Of a stretch of DNA of 64,000 nucleotides, positions 1 through 8,576 are shown piece by piece; position 1 is the first letter of the stretch; each line of letters starts with the position of its first letter. The stretch covers positions 3,014,213-3,078,212 of the forward strand of contig NZ_CP007161.1 in NCBI RefSeq assembly GCF_000725285.1. The letters run 5' to 3'. The stretch is from Virgibacillus sp. SK37 (GTDB taxonomy: Bacteria > Bacillota > Bacilli > Bacillales > Amphibacillaceae). The notes beneath the pieces are model-generated. The model worked only from the letters and a program-made list of their open reading frames with translations. It was not told the DNA's origin and searched no databases. A program made the translations under genes and the position numbers.

Positions 1-101
1 AATTCAACCCCATCTGCGCCATAGTCAGCAAACGCTTGTAAATTTGTTTTTACCGGCTTTTCCAATTGAACTAATCCAGAATAAAAAATCTCTCTTGGCA
101 T
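1..101 (-). CDS. Partial gene, N-terminus of a sugar phosphate isomerase/epimerase-like TIM-barrel protein
   Basis: Only the first 33 codons lie in the window. The ATG (complement of 99-101) follows a GGGGGT ribosome site. The translation begins MPREIFYSGL and contains the segment FADYGADGVE, which resembles the first strand-helix unit of xylose-isomerase-like sugar phosphate isomerases/epimerases. The call rests on that short segment alone, so the family is tentative. The reading frame runs off the window edge without a stop. Confidence 0.4.
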   Translation of the reverse strand, partial: MPREIFYSGLVQLEKPVKTNLQAFADYGADGVE

Positions 102-270
102 GATATACCCCCATTGAAATTAATAGATTGATTGTTAGAATACAATAGGTAAGGGGGAAATTCGAGTACGGTGTGATATACATCAGTAGAAACCACCAAT
201 TAATTCAACAAGTAATAGACGCCTCCAGATGAAGTAACAGAAAAATAAGACAATTTATGATATACTTATG

Positions 271-285
271 AAAAGGAGGTGATCC
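271..285 (+). promoter_or_regulatory. Unusually long Shine-Dalgarno sequence
   Basis: The sequence AAAAGGAGGTGATCC can pair almost without interruption with the 3' end of 16S rRNA (GGATCACCTCCTTT). Most sites in this window pair over 5-7 bases. It sits 8 bases before a TTG codon and fixes the start of the 69-residue gene that follows. Confidence 0.7.
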
Positions 286-288
286 CGA

Positions 289-498
289 TTGGCTGCTTTT
301 ACTGACCATGATAATCATATGGAGGTTGACCGAATGATAAACGAAGGGTTGGGTGGCGGTTTCATTTCCAATGATTATGATGTAAGAAGATTTGAAGTTT
401 ACCCACAACCTACTCCTATACCAAACAGTTCCCCACAATTACATGACTCGGCCCAAATAGTTTTAGTTTCAGATGTTGAATTAATGGAGTCCTTATAA
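289..498 (+). CDS. Hypothetical protein, 69 aa
   Basis: Family not recognised. The protein is 69 residues, acidic, with no clear signal peptide or membrane segment. The centre is rich in Gly, Asp and Asn and is followed by a Pro-rich stretch (PQPTPIPNSSP). The TTG start is chosen because it follows the exceptional Shine-Dalgarno at 271-285 by 8 bases. A stem-loop at 542-572 could end the transcript, which suggests a single-gene unit. The strong ribosome site argues for a real, well-translated gene despite its length. Confidence 0.6.
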   Translation: MAAFTDHDNHMEVDRMINEGLGGGFISNDYDVRRFEVYPQPTPIPNSSPQLHDSAQIVLVSDVELMESL

Positions 499-541
499 CA
501 AGGGGTTCCTTCTACTATCACCTAGTTAAAAGTTCCGAAGC

Positions 542-572
542 GGCTCTTTCTGTACTATTCACAGGGAGAGCC
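542..572 (+). terminator. Stem-loop, probable terminator of the 69-aa gene
   Basis: GGCTCT (542-547) pairs with AGAGCC (567-572), and the inner CTGT/ACAG bases can extend the stem past a small mismatch. A moderately T-rich stretch follows. There is no strong T-run, so confidence is moderate. Confidence 0.45.
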
Positions 573-728
573 ATTCTTCATTTCTAACACTTACTTTGCC
601 AAAAATTGCTTTTTTATGTATACAAAAGATCCTGTGGAAGCATACTCAAATGTAGTATTTGATCTCATGTTTCATTCCCTCCCTGGAAAGGAATTTAATA
701 TATAAAGCTACTCGAAAGGATGAGAGAT

Positions 729-1076
729 ATGCTAAAACTTGATGGAGAAAAACAAGGTGAATTGTTAGAAGTAACAACAGAAGGAACAGCAACACAGGAG
801 GATTTACAATTATTTAAAGAAGCATTGAAAGCGAAAAAACTTCAAGAGGAACCACTCAACATTTTATTCATTTTCAAAAACATTGAAGGCAATACTCCTA
901 AAGCGTTATTGGAGGCATTTAAGGTTGTTGCCCACTTAAAGAGCATTAATAAGAGTGCTATTGTCGCGGATGATACCTTTATGCGTATAGATCAAAATAA
1001 GGTCATTCCAGGAGTTGAAATCGAACGCTTTTCATTGGAAGAAGCGGATGAAGCTAGAAGATGGCTTCGGGAGTAA
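729..1076 (+). CDS. STAS/SpoIIAA-like domain protein, 115 aa
   Basis: The start is placed at the second in-frame ATG (729) because GAAAGGA ends 8 bases before it; the ATG at 720 overlaps that ribosome site. The protein starts MLKLDGEKQGELLEV and shows the alternating strand/helix order of the SpoIIAA-like (STAS superfamily) fold: FKEAL helix, NILFIFKNIEG strand and turn, KSINKSAIVADD strand, then a C-terminal DEARRWL helix. Related proteins carry a lipid-binding pocket, but no function is set. No anti-sigma partner gene is adjacent. A stem-loop at 1230-1262 lies downstream. Confidence 0.6.
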   Translation: MLKLDGEKQGELLEVTTEGTATQEDLQLFKEALKAKKLQEEPLNILFIFKNIEGNTPKALLEAFKVVAHLKSINKSAIVADDTFMRIDQNKVIPGVEIERFSLEEADEARRWLRE

Positions 1077-1229
1077 AGAAATACAAATAAATGAAGAAAA
1101 GCATAAACAACTTACTCCTCATTGATAGGCAGAAGCAACACCCAGCGCTATTGCTAAAATTCACAGGGGAACTCCATTCTGAAACAAACCATGGCTACTA
1201 CTGAAAACTAACTTTATAAAGTCTTAAGA
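1077..1229. other. Gap between the STAS-like gene and its terminator
   Basis: The gap contains an open frame of 37 codons (1091-1204, + strand) beginning MKKSINNLLLID. It has no ribosome binding site, so I do not call it a gene. Nothing else is recognised. The gene-free stretch continues to 1450 on the far side of the terminator with no recognisable content. Confidence 0.4.
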
Positions 1230-1262
1230 AAGGAGTCGGTAAAGATAAACCGATTCCTTTTT
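1230..1262 (+). terminator. Rho-independent terminator
   Basis: AAGGAGTCGGT (1230-1240) pairs with ACCGATTCCTT (from 1249), with one mismatch and a short loop, followed by a T-run. It is positioned to end transcription from the STAS-like gene. Confidence 0.75.
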
Positions 1263-1450
1263 CACCTCTAAAATGGCAATGGCGAGACAGCTAACCTTTT
1301 TAATGTAAGGAAAAGTACGTAGGATTAATTGATGAGATTAAAAGAGGAGTATAAAAAATTTTCTTTGGGAATTGGCACATTTACTTAGTTCTCAAGAATA
1401 GAAATACGTGTTTTTATGTCTAAATTCTCATTAGCAGTAATCGCAATTAT

Positions 1451-1621
1451 TTAATGTACTTTTCGCAATTCCTTTTTAATCGATAGTTCCACTCTCTGAA
1501 GATCTGATTCTAATTTTGCTTGTCGATTTTCTACATTGCCCATTCTAGTTTTGAGTTCCTTCACGTCCTCAGAAACTTCTAAAATCGCTTGGAATATATT
1601 ATCCAACGTTACTTTACTCAA
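1451..1621 (-). CDS. Small coiled-coil protein, 56 aa
   Basis: A TTG start (complement of 1619-1621) is preceded by a strong AAGGAGGGG site. The 56-residue product begins MSKVTLDNIFQAI. Hydrophobic residues recur about every 3-4 positions through EVSEDVKELKTRMGN and RQAKLESDLQRVEL, so a single amphipathic or coiled-coil helix is likely. Charge is balanced and there is no membrane segment. It lies alone between the STAS-like gene and the M14 remnant, on the opposite strand to both. The family is not recognised. Ribosome site and heptad pattern together make a real gene likely. Confidence 0.6.
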   Translation of the reverse strand: MSKVTLDNIFQAILEVSEDVKELKTRMGNVENRQAKLESDLQRVELSIKKELRKVH

Positions 1622-1887
1622 TGTATCCCCCTCCTTTTTCAGATATTTATACTAGCATGACCGTTCCTCTTCAACAAGCGAACAAGATATGACATATATT
1701 TTTTAAGCATATTTACTAAATACCATGCTAATACTGCTACTTCAAGCTACGTGCTTTAATTCTTCTGGTTATAACCCTCTCCCTCATTATCAAACGTCGA
1801 AATACACTTCTCCCTTCGACATCATTTCCTAATTTATTTCCCAGGAATTATTTAGGCAGTATTTGTCGTTTAGCTCCTTCTGCCTGA

Positions 1888-2757
1888 TGGCTTATTTATA
1901 CAAAGTGTGCGCAAGATGCTATTTATTCTCCGAAAATGAAACAGCTTAGAGAGGAATTAACAATTGTAGCCATGCCTATGATTAACCCGGATGCTACCGA
2001 GCTAAATCGACGCGGTAATGATATGACATGGGCTGAGGTAGTGGACCAATTCCCACAATTGGAGGGCGTAGAGCCGTCTTGGAATTATTATACCTATACA
2101 AATAAATATTGGGACTATGCTTCGACCCCAGGTTTCGATGTGAATCGTGATTTCAATCCTGACCTGAATTATCAGCCACAGCCGGAGGATTTCCCTAATT
2201 CATCTTCTGAGCCAGGCTGGTTTATTACACCAGAAGCACAAACAGTTCGGGATGTGTATAAAAATTTACAAGAACAACATGGTAAGGTCGATGTTTTTGT
2301 AGATTTACATCATCAAGGTGAATATGTAATTGAAGGCACAGATGATCCGGTGACCTTATCCTTGTCAGGAGTGTTTATTCCACATCCAGATACACCAGAA
2401 GGGGAAAAGTACCGTGAATATGCAGATGATTATAATGTTGATTTTTCTAAACAGCTTAATGTCGCTGCATATAATGCATTACAGCAAATGGGGAATTCTC
2501 CTTTTGGAAATGTCTCACTTTACCCTCAGGCATTAGATTTACCAGGAACCGCACTTGGATCCTTTGCCCTTAATGGTAGTGGTGCAGTACTGTTTGAAAT
2601 CACTGGCCAAACCCAAAGCTACGGACAAAAGAAACTCGGGCAACTAACAAAAGCTGTAGAAACAGGTGTATATGGTATATTGGAGAGTGTTGCAACAGAG
2701 GAAGTTCATGCATTGGATGTAGAGGATTATGATGAGATTCCTTTAACGGAAAGATAA
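1888..2757 (+). pseudogene. 5'-truncated M14-family zinc carboxypeptidase
   Basis: The frame opens after a TGA at 1885-1887. The first ATG (1936) has no ribosome site. The text TIVAMPMINPDATELNRRGND is typical of the middle of M14 carboxypeptidases. FVDLHHQGEY holds the C-terminal zinc-ligand His, and AVLFEITGQTQ holds the likely catalytic Glu. The N-terminal zinc motif (HxxE), any signal peptide and the first part of the fold are absent upstream in all frames I read. The remaining two thirds would not form a complete metal site. Apart from the lost 5' end the frame is intact, so the damage may be recent. A terminator follows at 2766. Confidence 0.75.
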
Positions 2758-2765
2758 TTAACATA

Positions 2766-2811
2766 AAAAGGCGCAACGAGCATATTGTGTTATCCTCGTT
2801 GCACCTTTTTT
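2766..2811. terminator. Bidirectional terminator
   Basis: A long stem pairs AAAAGGcGCAACGAG with CTCGTTGCaCCTTTTTT around a 14-base loop. A and T runs flank both sides, so it can serve the M14 remnant (+) and the end of the peptidase operon (-). Confidence 0.85.
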
Positions 2812-2860
2812 CCATATGAATTCTATTTGCTCACAGTAAGCAATTTATACGTACTTCAAG

Positions 2861-4909
2861 CTACTGAAAGTCTCTTGGAATTTGTTTTTTCCATGTTCGA
2901 GTGAAAAATTCCTCTTTATTATAATAAGCAGTAAGTTTGTTAGTTAAATAGAATGTTGTTTCATCACTTGTCATTTCGCTTTCCGTATACATTTTGATAT
3001 CCCAGTCTTCCCGTCCTAATGTCATCTCCCATTCACATCTAATATGTGCGGATAATGGGTCACCGGATTTGATGGAGTACGTATTTTTATTAATGCTACC
3101 GTGCTTTAACCCATTATGAATGAGACGGCGTTCGCCTTCATCAGAAAAATCCTCTAATTTCCATTTGTCCGTAATTGTACTATGAGTAACTTCGCGTGTT
3201 CTACTTTCCTCACGCAAAATTTCACGCTCAATAACTGGTGCTGTTTCAGACGGTTTAAAATGAATCGTAGAATCCAACTTCGGGTCTGGTGTACGAACAG
3301 GCAAGCTTAATAAAGTATCCTCACCTGTGATTACTTCTAGTGTGACAGGTTTTGGTGATGGCCAAGCCTGTGGCCAGTATGTTGGTGACAACGCAACTTC
3401 TAATCTATGGCCTGCGGGAAGATTTTGCCCGATACTATCTAATTTAATTGAAGCATGATAAACCTTTCCTTTTTCCAATAGAGTTGGCTTTTCGTGTGAT
3501 TCAAGATGATTTAAATTCAACATGCCCCAGCTTATAAGTGTAGACTCACCAGTTGGTGCTTTATCACTTAGTCGGACAGCCACAAGCGCATTTGCTTGAT
3601 CAGAGGTGAATGCCATATGAAAGATAGGATGTCCGAGAAGGTCGACATCCGCATCGAAAGGCTCCGATGTGAAAACAACTGATTTACCGTTTTCCAACCG
3701 TTGATCAGATGGAAGATCACCCGCCTCACCAAAAGGGCAATACACCCCAGCATAGTAACCATGCTCCTGGACACTTGGTATGAGCACCTTTTTAGTAGCG
3801 CACGGTTCTTGTGTCATTGTTCCGCTTTTATTCAGCCAAAACTTCTCTTCATTTACTTGAGTTGACGGCCAGCTTGTATCTACAACCCACTTTCCTGGGC
3901 GTTCATCATAGTTGACCTGTGGCAGTGCGCTATCTTGAATATAAGACCTTAATTTAGGCTCATCCTTCATCCCAGTATCAACCCCCTTAAGCCATTGATC
4001 CCACCAGCGAAGACATTCTTGAAGAAAGCCGATCGTTGGTTCTGGTGTAGCTACTTCCGGAAATTCATGTGCCCATGGACCAATTAATCCTTTTGCATAT
4101 GGGAGATTTTCTATCATGCGGAAAACGGCATCTGTATAACCGTCCTGCCAGCCACTTACTGCAAAAACCGGAATTTGAATGGCGGAATAATCCTCACAGA
4201 CCGAACCGTGTTTCCAGTAATCGTTCCTTCGTTGGTGACTCATCCATTCATTAACATATGGAGTAGTATTTAGACGTTGCAGCCAGTTTTCCTTCCAGCC
4301 TTCCCCAACAACTTCCGGATCTTGAGGGCGTGCACTGTAGGCAAACATCGTAGACGCCCACCACAACATATCTGAAGCAAGTATATTGCCACCTCGATAA
4401 TGCACATCATCCGCATATCTGTCATCTGTGGAACACAAGGTAATAATTGTTTTTAATGCTGGATGTTTTCTCGCAGCTATTTGGAGCCCATTAAATCCTC
4501 CCCATGATTTGCCGATCATCCCAATGCTACCTGTCGACCAAGGCTGTTTGCACACCCAATCAAAAATCTCCAGTGCATCATCATGCTCTTGTTTTAAATA
4601 TTCATCCAGCAAAATCCCGTCTGAATTCCCTGTTCCCCTTATGTCCACTCGTATAGATGCATAGCCATGTCCGGCAAAATAAGGATGACGAATGGAATCG
4701 CGTATTGCCGTAAAATCATCTTTACGATACGGCAAATATTCCAAAATCACTGGCACAGGCTTCTCCTCGGCATCTTTCGGCAGCCAGATTGTAGCAGCTA
4801 ATTTTGCACCATCAGATAAAGGAATCCATACATGCTCTTTCTTTATTATTTCTCTTGGATACGCTGTTTTAATATTTCTTTTATCAGAATCGTTTACGTT
4901 AAAAACCAT
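2861..4909 (-). CDS. CocE/NonD family alpha/beta hydrolase (S15-like acylase), 682 aa
   Basis: This is a serine hydrolase of the CocE/NonD (S15) family, which includes cocaine esterase and glutaryl-7-ACA acylase. The nucleophile motif GKSWGG places Ser at about residue 135. The acid is in GWQDGYTD (about 256) and the His in GPWAHEF (about 281). The C-terminal half is the jelly-roll domain of the family. The ATG at 4909 follows GAGGAG and is preferred over an upstream ATG without a site. There is no signal peptide, so the enzyme is likely cytoplasmic. It is the last gene after the S15 peptidase, 31 bases downstream, suggesting cleavage of imported peptides or acylated amino acids. Substrate unknown. 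Confidence 0.8.
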   Translation of the reverse strand: MVFNVNDSDKRNIKTAYPREIIKKEHVWIPLSDGAKLAATIWLPKDAEEKPVPVILEYLPYRKDDFTAIRDSIRHPYFAGHGYASIRVDIRGTGNSDGILLDEYLKQEHDDALEIFDWVCKQPWSTGSIGMIGKSWGGFNGLQIAARKHPALKTIITLCSTDDRYADDVHYRGGNILASDMLWWASTMFAYSARPQDPEVVGEGWKENWLQRLNTTPYVNEWMSHQRRNDYWKHGSVCEDYSAIQIPVFAVSGWQDGYTDAVFRMIENLPYAKGLIGPWAHEFPEVATPEPTIGFLQECLRWWDQWLKGVDTGMKDEPKLRSYIQDSALPQVNYDERPGKWVVDTSWPSTQVNEEKFWLNKSGTMTQEPCATKKVLIPSVQEHGYYAGVYCPFGEAGDLPSDQRLENGKSVVFTSEPFDADVDLLGHPIFHMAFTSDQANALVAVRLSDKAPTGESTLISWGMLNLNHLESHEKPTLLEKGKVYHASIKLDSIGQNLPAGHRLEVALSPTYWPQAWPSPKPVTLEVITGEDTLLSLPVRTPDPKLDSTIHFKPSETAPVIEREILREESRTREVTHSTITDKWKLEDFSDEGERRLIHNGLKHGSINKNTYSIKSGDPLSAHIRCEWEMTLGREDWDIKMYTESEMTSDETTFYLTNKLTAYYNKEEFFTRTWKKQIPRDFQ

Positions 4910-4940
4910 GATGCTCCAACTCCTCTTCCCTTTGTATTTA

Positions 4941-6671
4941 CTAAACGTGTACAAGTGGAAGTATCACGTGACTTTTACCATAATGAACAGTAATACTTAC
5001 ACTGGTCTTCGGCCTGATTGTATATTCATAATCACTCGACATAAGTACAAGACCAATTTGATGTCCTTTTTCAAATTTGTAGTCATGTGGTTCCATATCC
5101 CATTCGAAGGTATATATACGACCAGGATCTAAAGCCTTTGATTGCCAAATCGAGTCCACATTGCATGCATCCATCCATCCTCTGGTAACGACTGTCGCAC
5201 CGTCAGGGCCATAATCAACTAATAATGCCGTCAAATTAGCTGCTGGATGATCTACACTTGCCTGAATTGATAATTGTGGAAATCCACTGATACGTATTGG
5301 ACTATCAAGCTTTGAAGTCACGTATGCCAAACGATGCGGGGCTATTACTTCGGGCTTCTTCACTAATTCCTCTGCTTTCATGAAGGCATTGTCCGTAAAT
5401 GTAGCCTTTTCTTCTTCACTTGCTCCCTCAAATTCTTGGAGGGCCCCTCTGCCACTTGGATCCGTGCCAAGATAAAACAATGTGTTATGGGCGTCTATAT
5501 GGGGCCATTCCGTTTGTTGAATCCATGTATCATCAGGTTGTTGAATGGTCACTTGTGCTTCATCCATTACACCATTGTCCTTATCATACAACCAAAAATC
5601 AAACCAGCGATGGAGTGTCTTTAGCCACTTATCACCACCAGTTACTTTCGGATCAATATGTCCACCGTTATGCAGCCAAAGCTTTCGTGGTATATCATGT
5701 TGTTTCAGCTTTTCCCACCACTGGGCAAACTGCTTTCTCTTCACATTCATATCATTTAATCCATGTACAAGAAATACACTTGCCTTCAAATTATGTACGC
5801 CGTTTAAATAATTCCGCTCATCCCAGAACGCATTGTAATCACCTGTTTTACGATCCTGTTCTTTTTCCATCTGATCCATACATTCCATGCATACGTCAGG
5901 ATTGTCCCGTGTCAAAACACCTTTAGCCAAACGGTCCGCATCATCACCCTGATATCCACCAGGAGCAATTACCGCTCCATTTGCCCTGTAATAATCATAC
6001 CAATTACTAATGGCCCCAATTGGCACAATTGTTTTTAAACCAGGAACATCCAATGTCGCTAACCCATTCGGGATGGTGCCTTCATAGGACAAGCCAATCA
6101 TTCCGGTTTTTCCGTTCGTCCAGTATGCTGAAATATTATTTCCAGATTCATCAAAACCATCGGCACGTCCATTCAACCAATCAATAACAGCCTTAGCCGC
6201 CAGTAGCTCCTGTGGGTCCCCCGTTGTTGGACAGCCGTCAGATCCCTTTGAACCGATACTACTGGCGTTTACCATTGCGTAACCTCGCGGAACAAAGTAT
6301 TTATCATAATGATACTCCTCTGTAAAGGAAGGAGCTGGACAATGAAGCTCTTCATCTACATTGTAATAGTCCGGATAGACAAGTCCCGCATTGTATGGAC
6401 TCATGTTATAGATAACCGGAACCTGTATCCCTTTCTCTGTTTCCTCTGGCCGGATAATATCTACTTTCACACGGTCCTTCTTCCCGTCGTGATCGCTGTC
6501 AACAGATGTTTCCACCCAAACCTTCTCACGAATGGCCTTTTTAAAGGCATGAGACTCGTCCGATGTTCGTTTTTTGCTCATTTGCATTTGTGCTTGTTTT
6601 CCTCTACGTCCAACTATACATAAAGCTAGAAGGATACTAATTAATAAACTAAACTTACCTCTTCGACTCAC
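4941..6671 (-). CDS. S15 X-prolyl dipeptidyl-peptidase-like hydrolase with N-terminal membrane/signal segment, 576 aa
   Basis: A GTG start follows GTGGGGTAAATA. The N-terminus MSRRGKFSLLISILLALCIVG is a basic plus hydrophobic export or anchor segment. The hydrolase domain follows, with GLSYEGT giving the nucleophile at about Ser195, and later HGLNDMNVK and NGGHIDP around the Asp and His. The C-terminal jelly-roll holds WQSKALDPGRIYTFEWD. The motif DSDHDGKKDRV near residue 58 resembles an acidic calcium-binding loop. A paralogue lies at 47080. The gene follows the TetR regulator and precedes the CocE-like enzyme. X-Pro dipeptide release is the usual S15 role; activity here is inferred. Confidence 0.8.
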   Translation of the reverse strand: MSRRGKFSLLISILLALCIVGRRGKQAQMQMSKKRTSDESHAFKKAIREKVWVETSVDSDHDGKKDRVKVDIIRPEETEKGIQVPVIYNMSPYNAGLVYPDYYNVDEELHCPAPSFTEEYHYDKYFVPRGYAMVNASSIGSKGSDGCPTTGDPQELLAAKAVIDWLNGRADGFDESGNNISAYWTNGKTGMIGLSYEGTIPNGLATLDVPGLKTIVPIGAISNWYDYYRANGAVIAPGGYQGDDADRLAKGVLTRDNPDVCMECMDQMEKEQDRKTGDYNAFWDERNYLNGVHNLKASVFLVHGLNDMNVKRKQFAQWWEKLKQHDIPRKLWLHNGGHIDPKVTGGDKWLKTLHRWFDFWLYDKDNGVMDEAQVTIQQPDDTWIQQTEWPHIDAHNTLFYLGTDPSGRGALQEFEGASEEEKATFTDNAFMKAEELVKKPEVIAPHRLAYVTSKLDSPIRISGFPQLSIQASVDHPAANLTALLVDYGPDGATVVTRGWMDACNVDSIWQSKALDPGRIYTFEWDMEPHDYKFEKGHQIGLVLMSSDYEYTIRPKTSVSITVHYGKSHVILPLVHV

Positions 6672-6753
6672 TATTTACCCCACTTTCTACTGATTCTGTG
6701 CTGGCATTTATGCATGAAAGTGCTAGAATTCATCCCAAGTGCAACCCCACTGG

Positions 6754-7464
6754 TCATATTTCTCTATTTTCCTCGTACGCATAATTGATGGCAGATTGTT
6801 TATCAGCCGGGACGGTATTTAAGATAGTTTGATAAACGTAGGCCATTGTCTTTTTAGCGGCTTCCTTTTTTGTATAATTTCTCCTTAAATTAAGTAGATT
6901 TGTTATCATCCCTGTCCAAATCAACATCGTTGTATCCGCAATGTATGATACATCTTCTTCATGGATAAATCCTTCATCAATAGCTGGCTTTATAAATAAT
7001 GAGCTACGAGTCGAAATATTATGTTCTACTATAATGGATCTTACTTCCTCAGATAGATTAACCAATTCATTGGCATATGCCGCATAATATTCATGTACTA
7101 ATTCGTCAGGAACCTTACCAAGATTATCGATATAAAGTAAAGAATAAATCTCCGGTAGCTTAAATGAATGTTTGCAAAAGCATTCCCATGCATACAGCCA
7201 TTGTTCGGTGGTATTTTTTCCTAATGCCATATATTTTGGTAATTCCTGTATATAAGGACGGGTATAACGCATGACCGCAAAAAACTTCAAATGGGAAATA
7301 TCTTGAAAATAATTATAAACGGTAGAACTCGTATACCCCGCTTTATCAGCAATTTCCCGAATGGTTATTTTTTGTAATCCTTTTTCATTAATAATTTCTT
7401 CGGTTGCATCCAAAAAGTAGTTCCACATTCTTGCCTTCTGAATTTCTTTTCGTTTTTCGTTCAT
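6754..7464 (-). CDS. TetR/AcrR family transcriptional regulator, 236 aa
   Basis: The start at 7464 (MNEKRKEIQKARMWN) follows GGAGTGTGAAGGA; an upstream in-frame start lacks a site. The N-terminal HTH reads ITIREIADKAGYTSSTVYNYF, standard for TetR. The C-terminal ligand-binding domain is all-helical and unassigned. The gene sits between the Opp transporter and the two hydrolases, in the same direction, so it probably controls this block. A perfect 18-bp palindrome upstream of the transporter (13797-13814) is a candidate operator. A half-matching sequence (TTATGAA, five bases, then TTCA) occurs upstream of this gene around 7587-7605. Confidence 0.85.
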   Translation of the reverse strand: MNEKRKEIQKARMWNYFLDATEEIINEKGLQKITIREIADKAGYTSSTVYNYFQDISHLKFFAVMRYTRPYIQELPKYMALGKNTTEQWLYAWECFCKHSFKLPEIYSLLYIDNLGKVPDELVHEYYAAYANELVNLSEEVRSIIVEHNISTRSSLFIKPAIDEGFIHEEDVSYIADTTMLIWTGMITNLLNLRRNYTKKEAAKKTMAYVYQTILNTVPADKQSAINYAYEENREI

Positions 7465-7630
7465 TCCTTCACACTCCACATGGAAATATAATGACTGGAA
7501 CAATCCATTTTCCCTTCAAAAGTCGGACAACACAGCAACTAGTTGATTTTACTATTGATCATTGATCTCATTTTACATTTATCGTTTTATGAAAAAGGTT
7601 CAGCACATTTCTACGTTAAATTTAGAGAAT

Positions 7631-7656
7631 GATCAACATTCTCCTTAACGTTGATC
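7631..7656 (-). terminator. Weak stem-loop at the end of the Opp operon
   Basis: GATCAAC (7631-7637) pairs with GTTGATC (7650-7656) around the stop codon of the last permease gene. The following minus-strand bases are only modestly T-rich, so this may be a partial terminator or simply a hairpin before the TetR gene. Confidence 0.35.
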
Positions 7657-8565
7657 ACTCTGGGGATTAAAGGCGTCACGCAAGCCGTCACCAATAAAGT
7701 TAATTGATAAAACGGTTAATAATATAAGAAGTCCAGGCGGAATCCATGCTTCAGGATGGTTGCGTAAGATTCTAATGTTTTGAGCTTCTGATATCATATT
7801 TCCCCATGTCGGTGTCGGCTGGGGTATCCCCATTCCTATAAAGCTCATACCAGACTCAATAATAATCATTGTAGCCATCATTAATGTTGCATTAACAACA
7901 ATAGGCCCAAGCGCATTAGGAAGAAAATGTTTAAAAATTGTACGCATGTCCCCTGCTCCGATCGCCCTTGCACTCAAAATAAATTCTTGTTCCCGTAAAC
8001 TGAGAAATGTCGCTCTAATAATTCGGGCCAAATTCGGCCATGTAGTAAAGGCAATCACAATAACGAAGATGCCAATTGTCACTTCATCAACAATTGAAAT
8101 AATTGTCAATGCAAGGACAAAGAAAGGAAGAGCATAAACCAAATCAGCTGCTCTCATAATCAATGCATCTACTTTACCTCCATAATAACCTGCCAGACTT
8201 CCTGTTATAATTCCAAACACAAGTGTAAATAGCATGGCACTAAATCCAACGATTAACGATGTCCTTGCACCATACAACAATCGGGCGAAATTATCCCGAC
8301 CGGATCCGTCTGTACCAAGAATATGCTCGGAGGATGGTTTATTCTCAACAAGCATCAGATCACTCTTTGTTGGATCCTGACTTGTCAATAGTGGTGCAAA
8401 TACAGCCATTAATACAATGATGACTAAGACAATTGTGCCGATCACAGCAAGTTTGTTTTGCAAAAATCGCTCCAGAGCCATTTTTGCAGGGGTTTTAGGT
8501 TTTTCAATATGATCCCCATGCTGCTCATCCATATTAAGTGCTACGCCATTATTACTTCCTTTCAT
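7645..8565 (-). CDS. Oligopeptide ABC transporter permease (OppC/DppC type), 306 aa
   Basis: An inner-membrane permease subunit. The start at 8565 (MKGSNNGVALNM) follows GAGGGGTGA; a start 15 bases upstream has no site. The protein has the OppC N-terminal extension, then a first membrane helix (LAVIGTIVLVIIVLMAVFAP), the LGTDGSGRDNFARLLYGART segment and a conserved EAA loop (ILSARAIGAGDMRTIFKHFLPNA). Six membrane segments are expected. The C-terminus NFIGDGLRDAFNPQ is typical. It follows its OppB partner by 11 bases and shares the binding protein and ATPases upstream. Confidence 0.9.
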   Translation of the reverse strand: MKGSNNGVALNMDEQHGDHIEKPKTPAKMALERFLQNKLAVIGTIVLVIIVLMAVFAPLLTSQDPTKSDLMLVENKPSSEHILGTDGSGRDNFARLLYGARTSLIVGFSAMLFTLVFGIITGSLAGYYGGKVDALIMRAADLVYALPFFVLALTIISIVDEVTIGIFVIVIAFTTWPNLARIIRATFLSLREQEFILSARAIGAGDMRTIFKHFLPNALGPIVVNATLMMATMIIIESGMSFIGMGIPQPTPTWGNMISEAQNIRILRNHPEAWIPPGLLILLTVLSINFIGDGLRDAFNPQSDQR

Positions 8566-8576
8566 ATTTTCACCCC

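Noticed and set aside
1091-1204. 37-codon frame starting MKKSINNLLLID
   Set aside because: No Shine-Dalgarno sequence and a length compatible with chance in AT-rich DNA.
5420-5926. A 168-codon open frame on the + strand inside the S15 peptidase gene
   Set aside because: It lies wholly antisense to a clear peptidase gene, has no ribosome site and gives no recognisable protein. It is a shadow of the coding strand.
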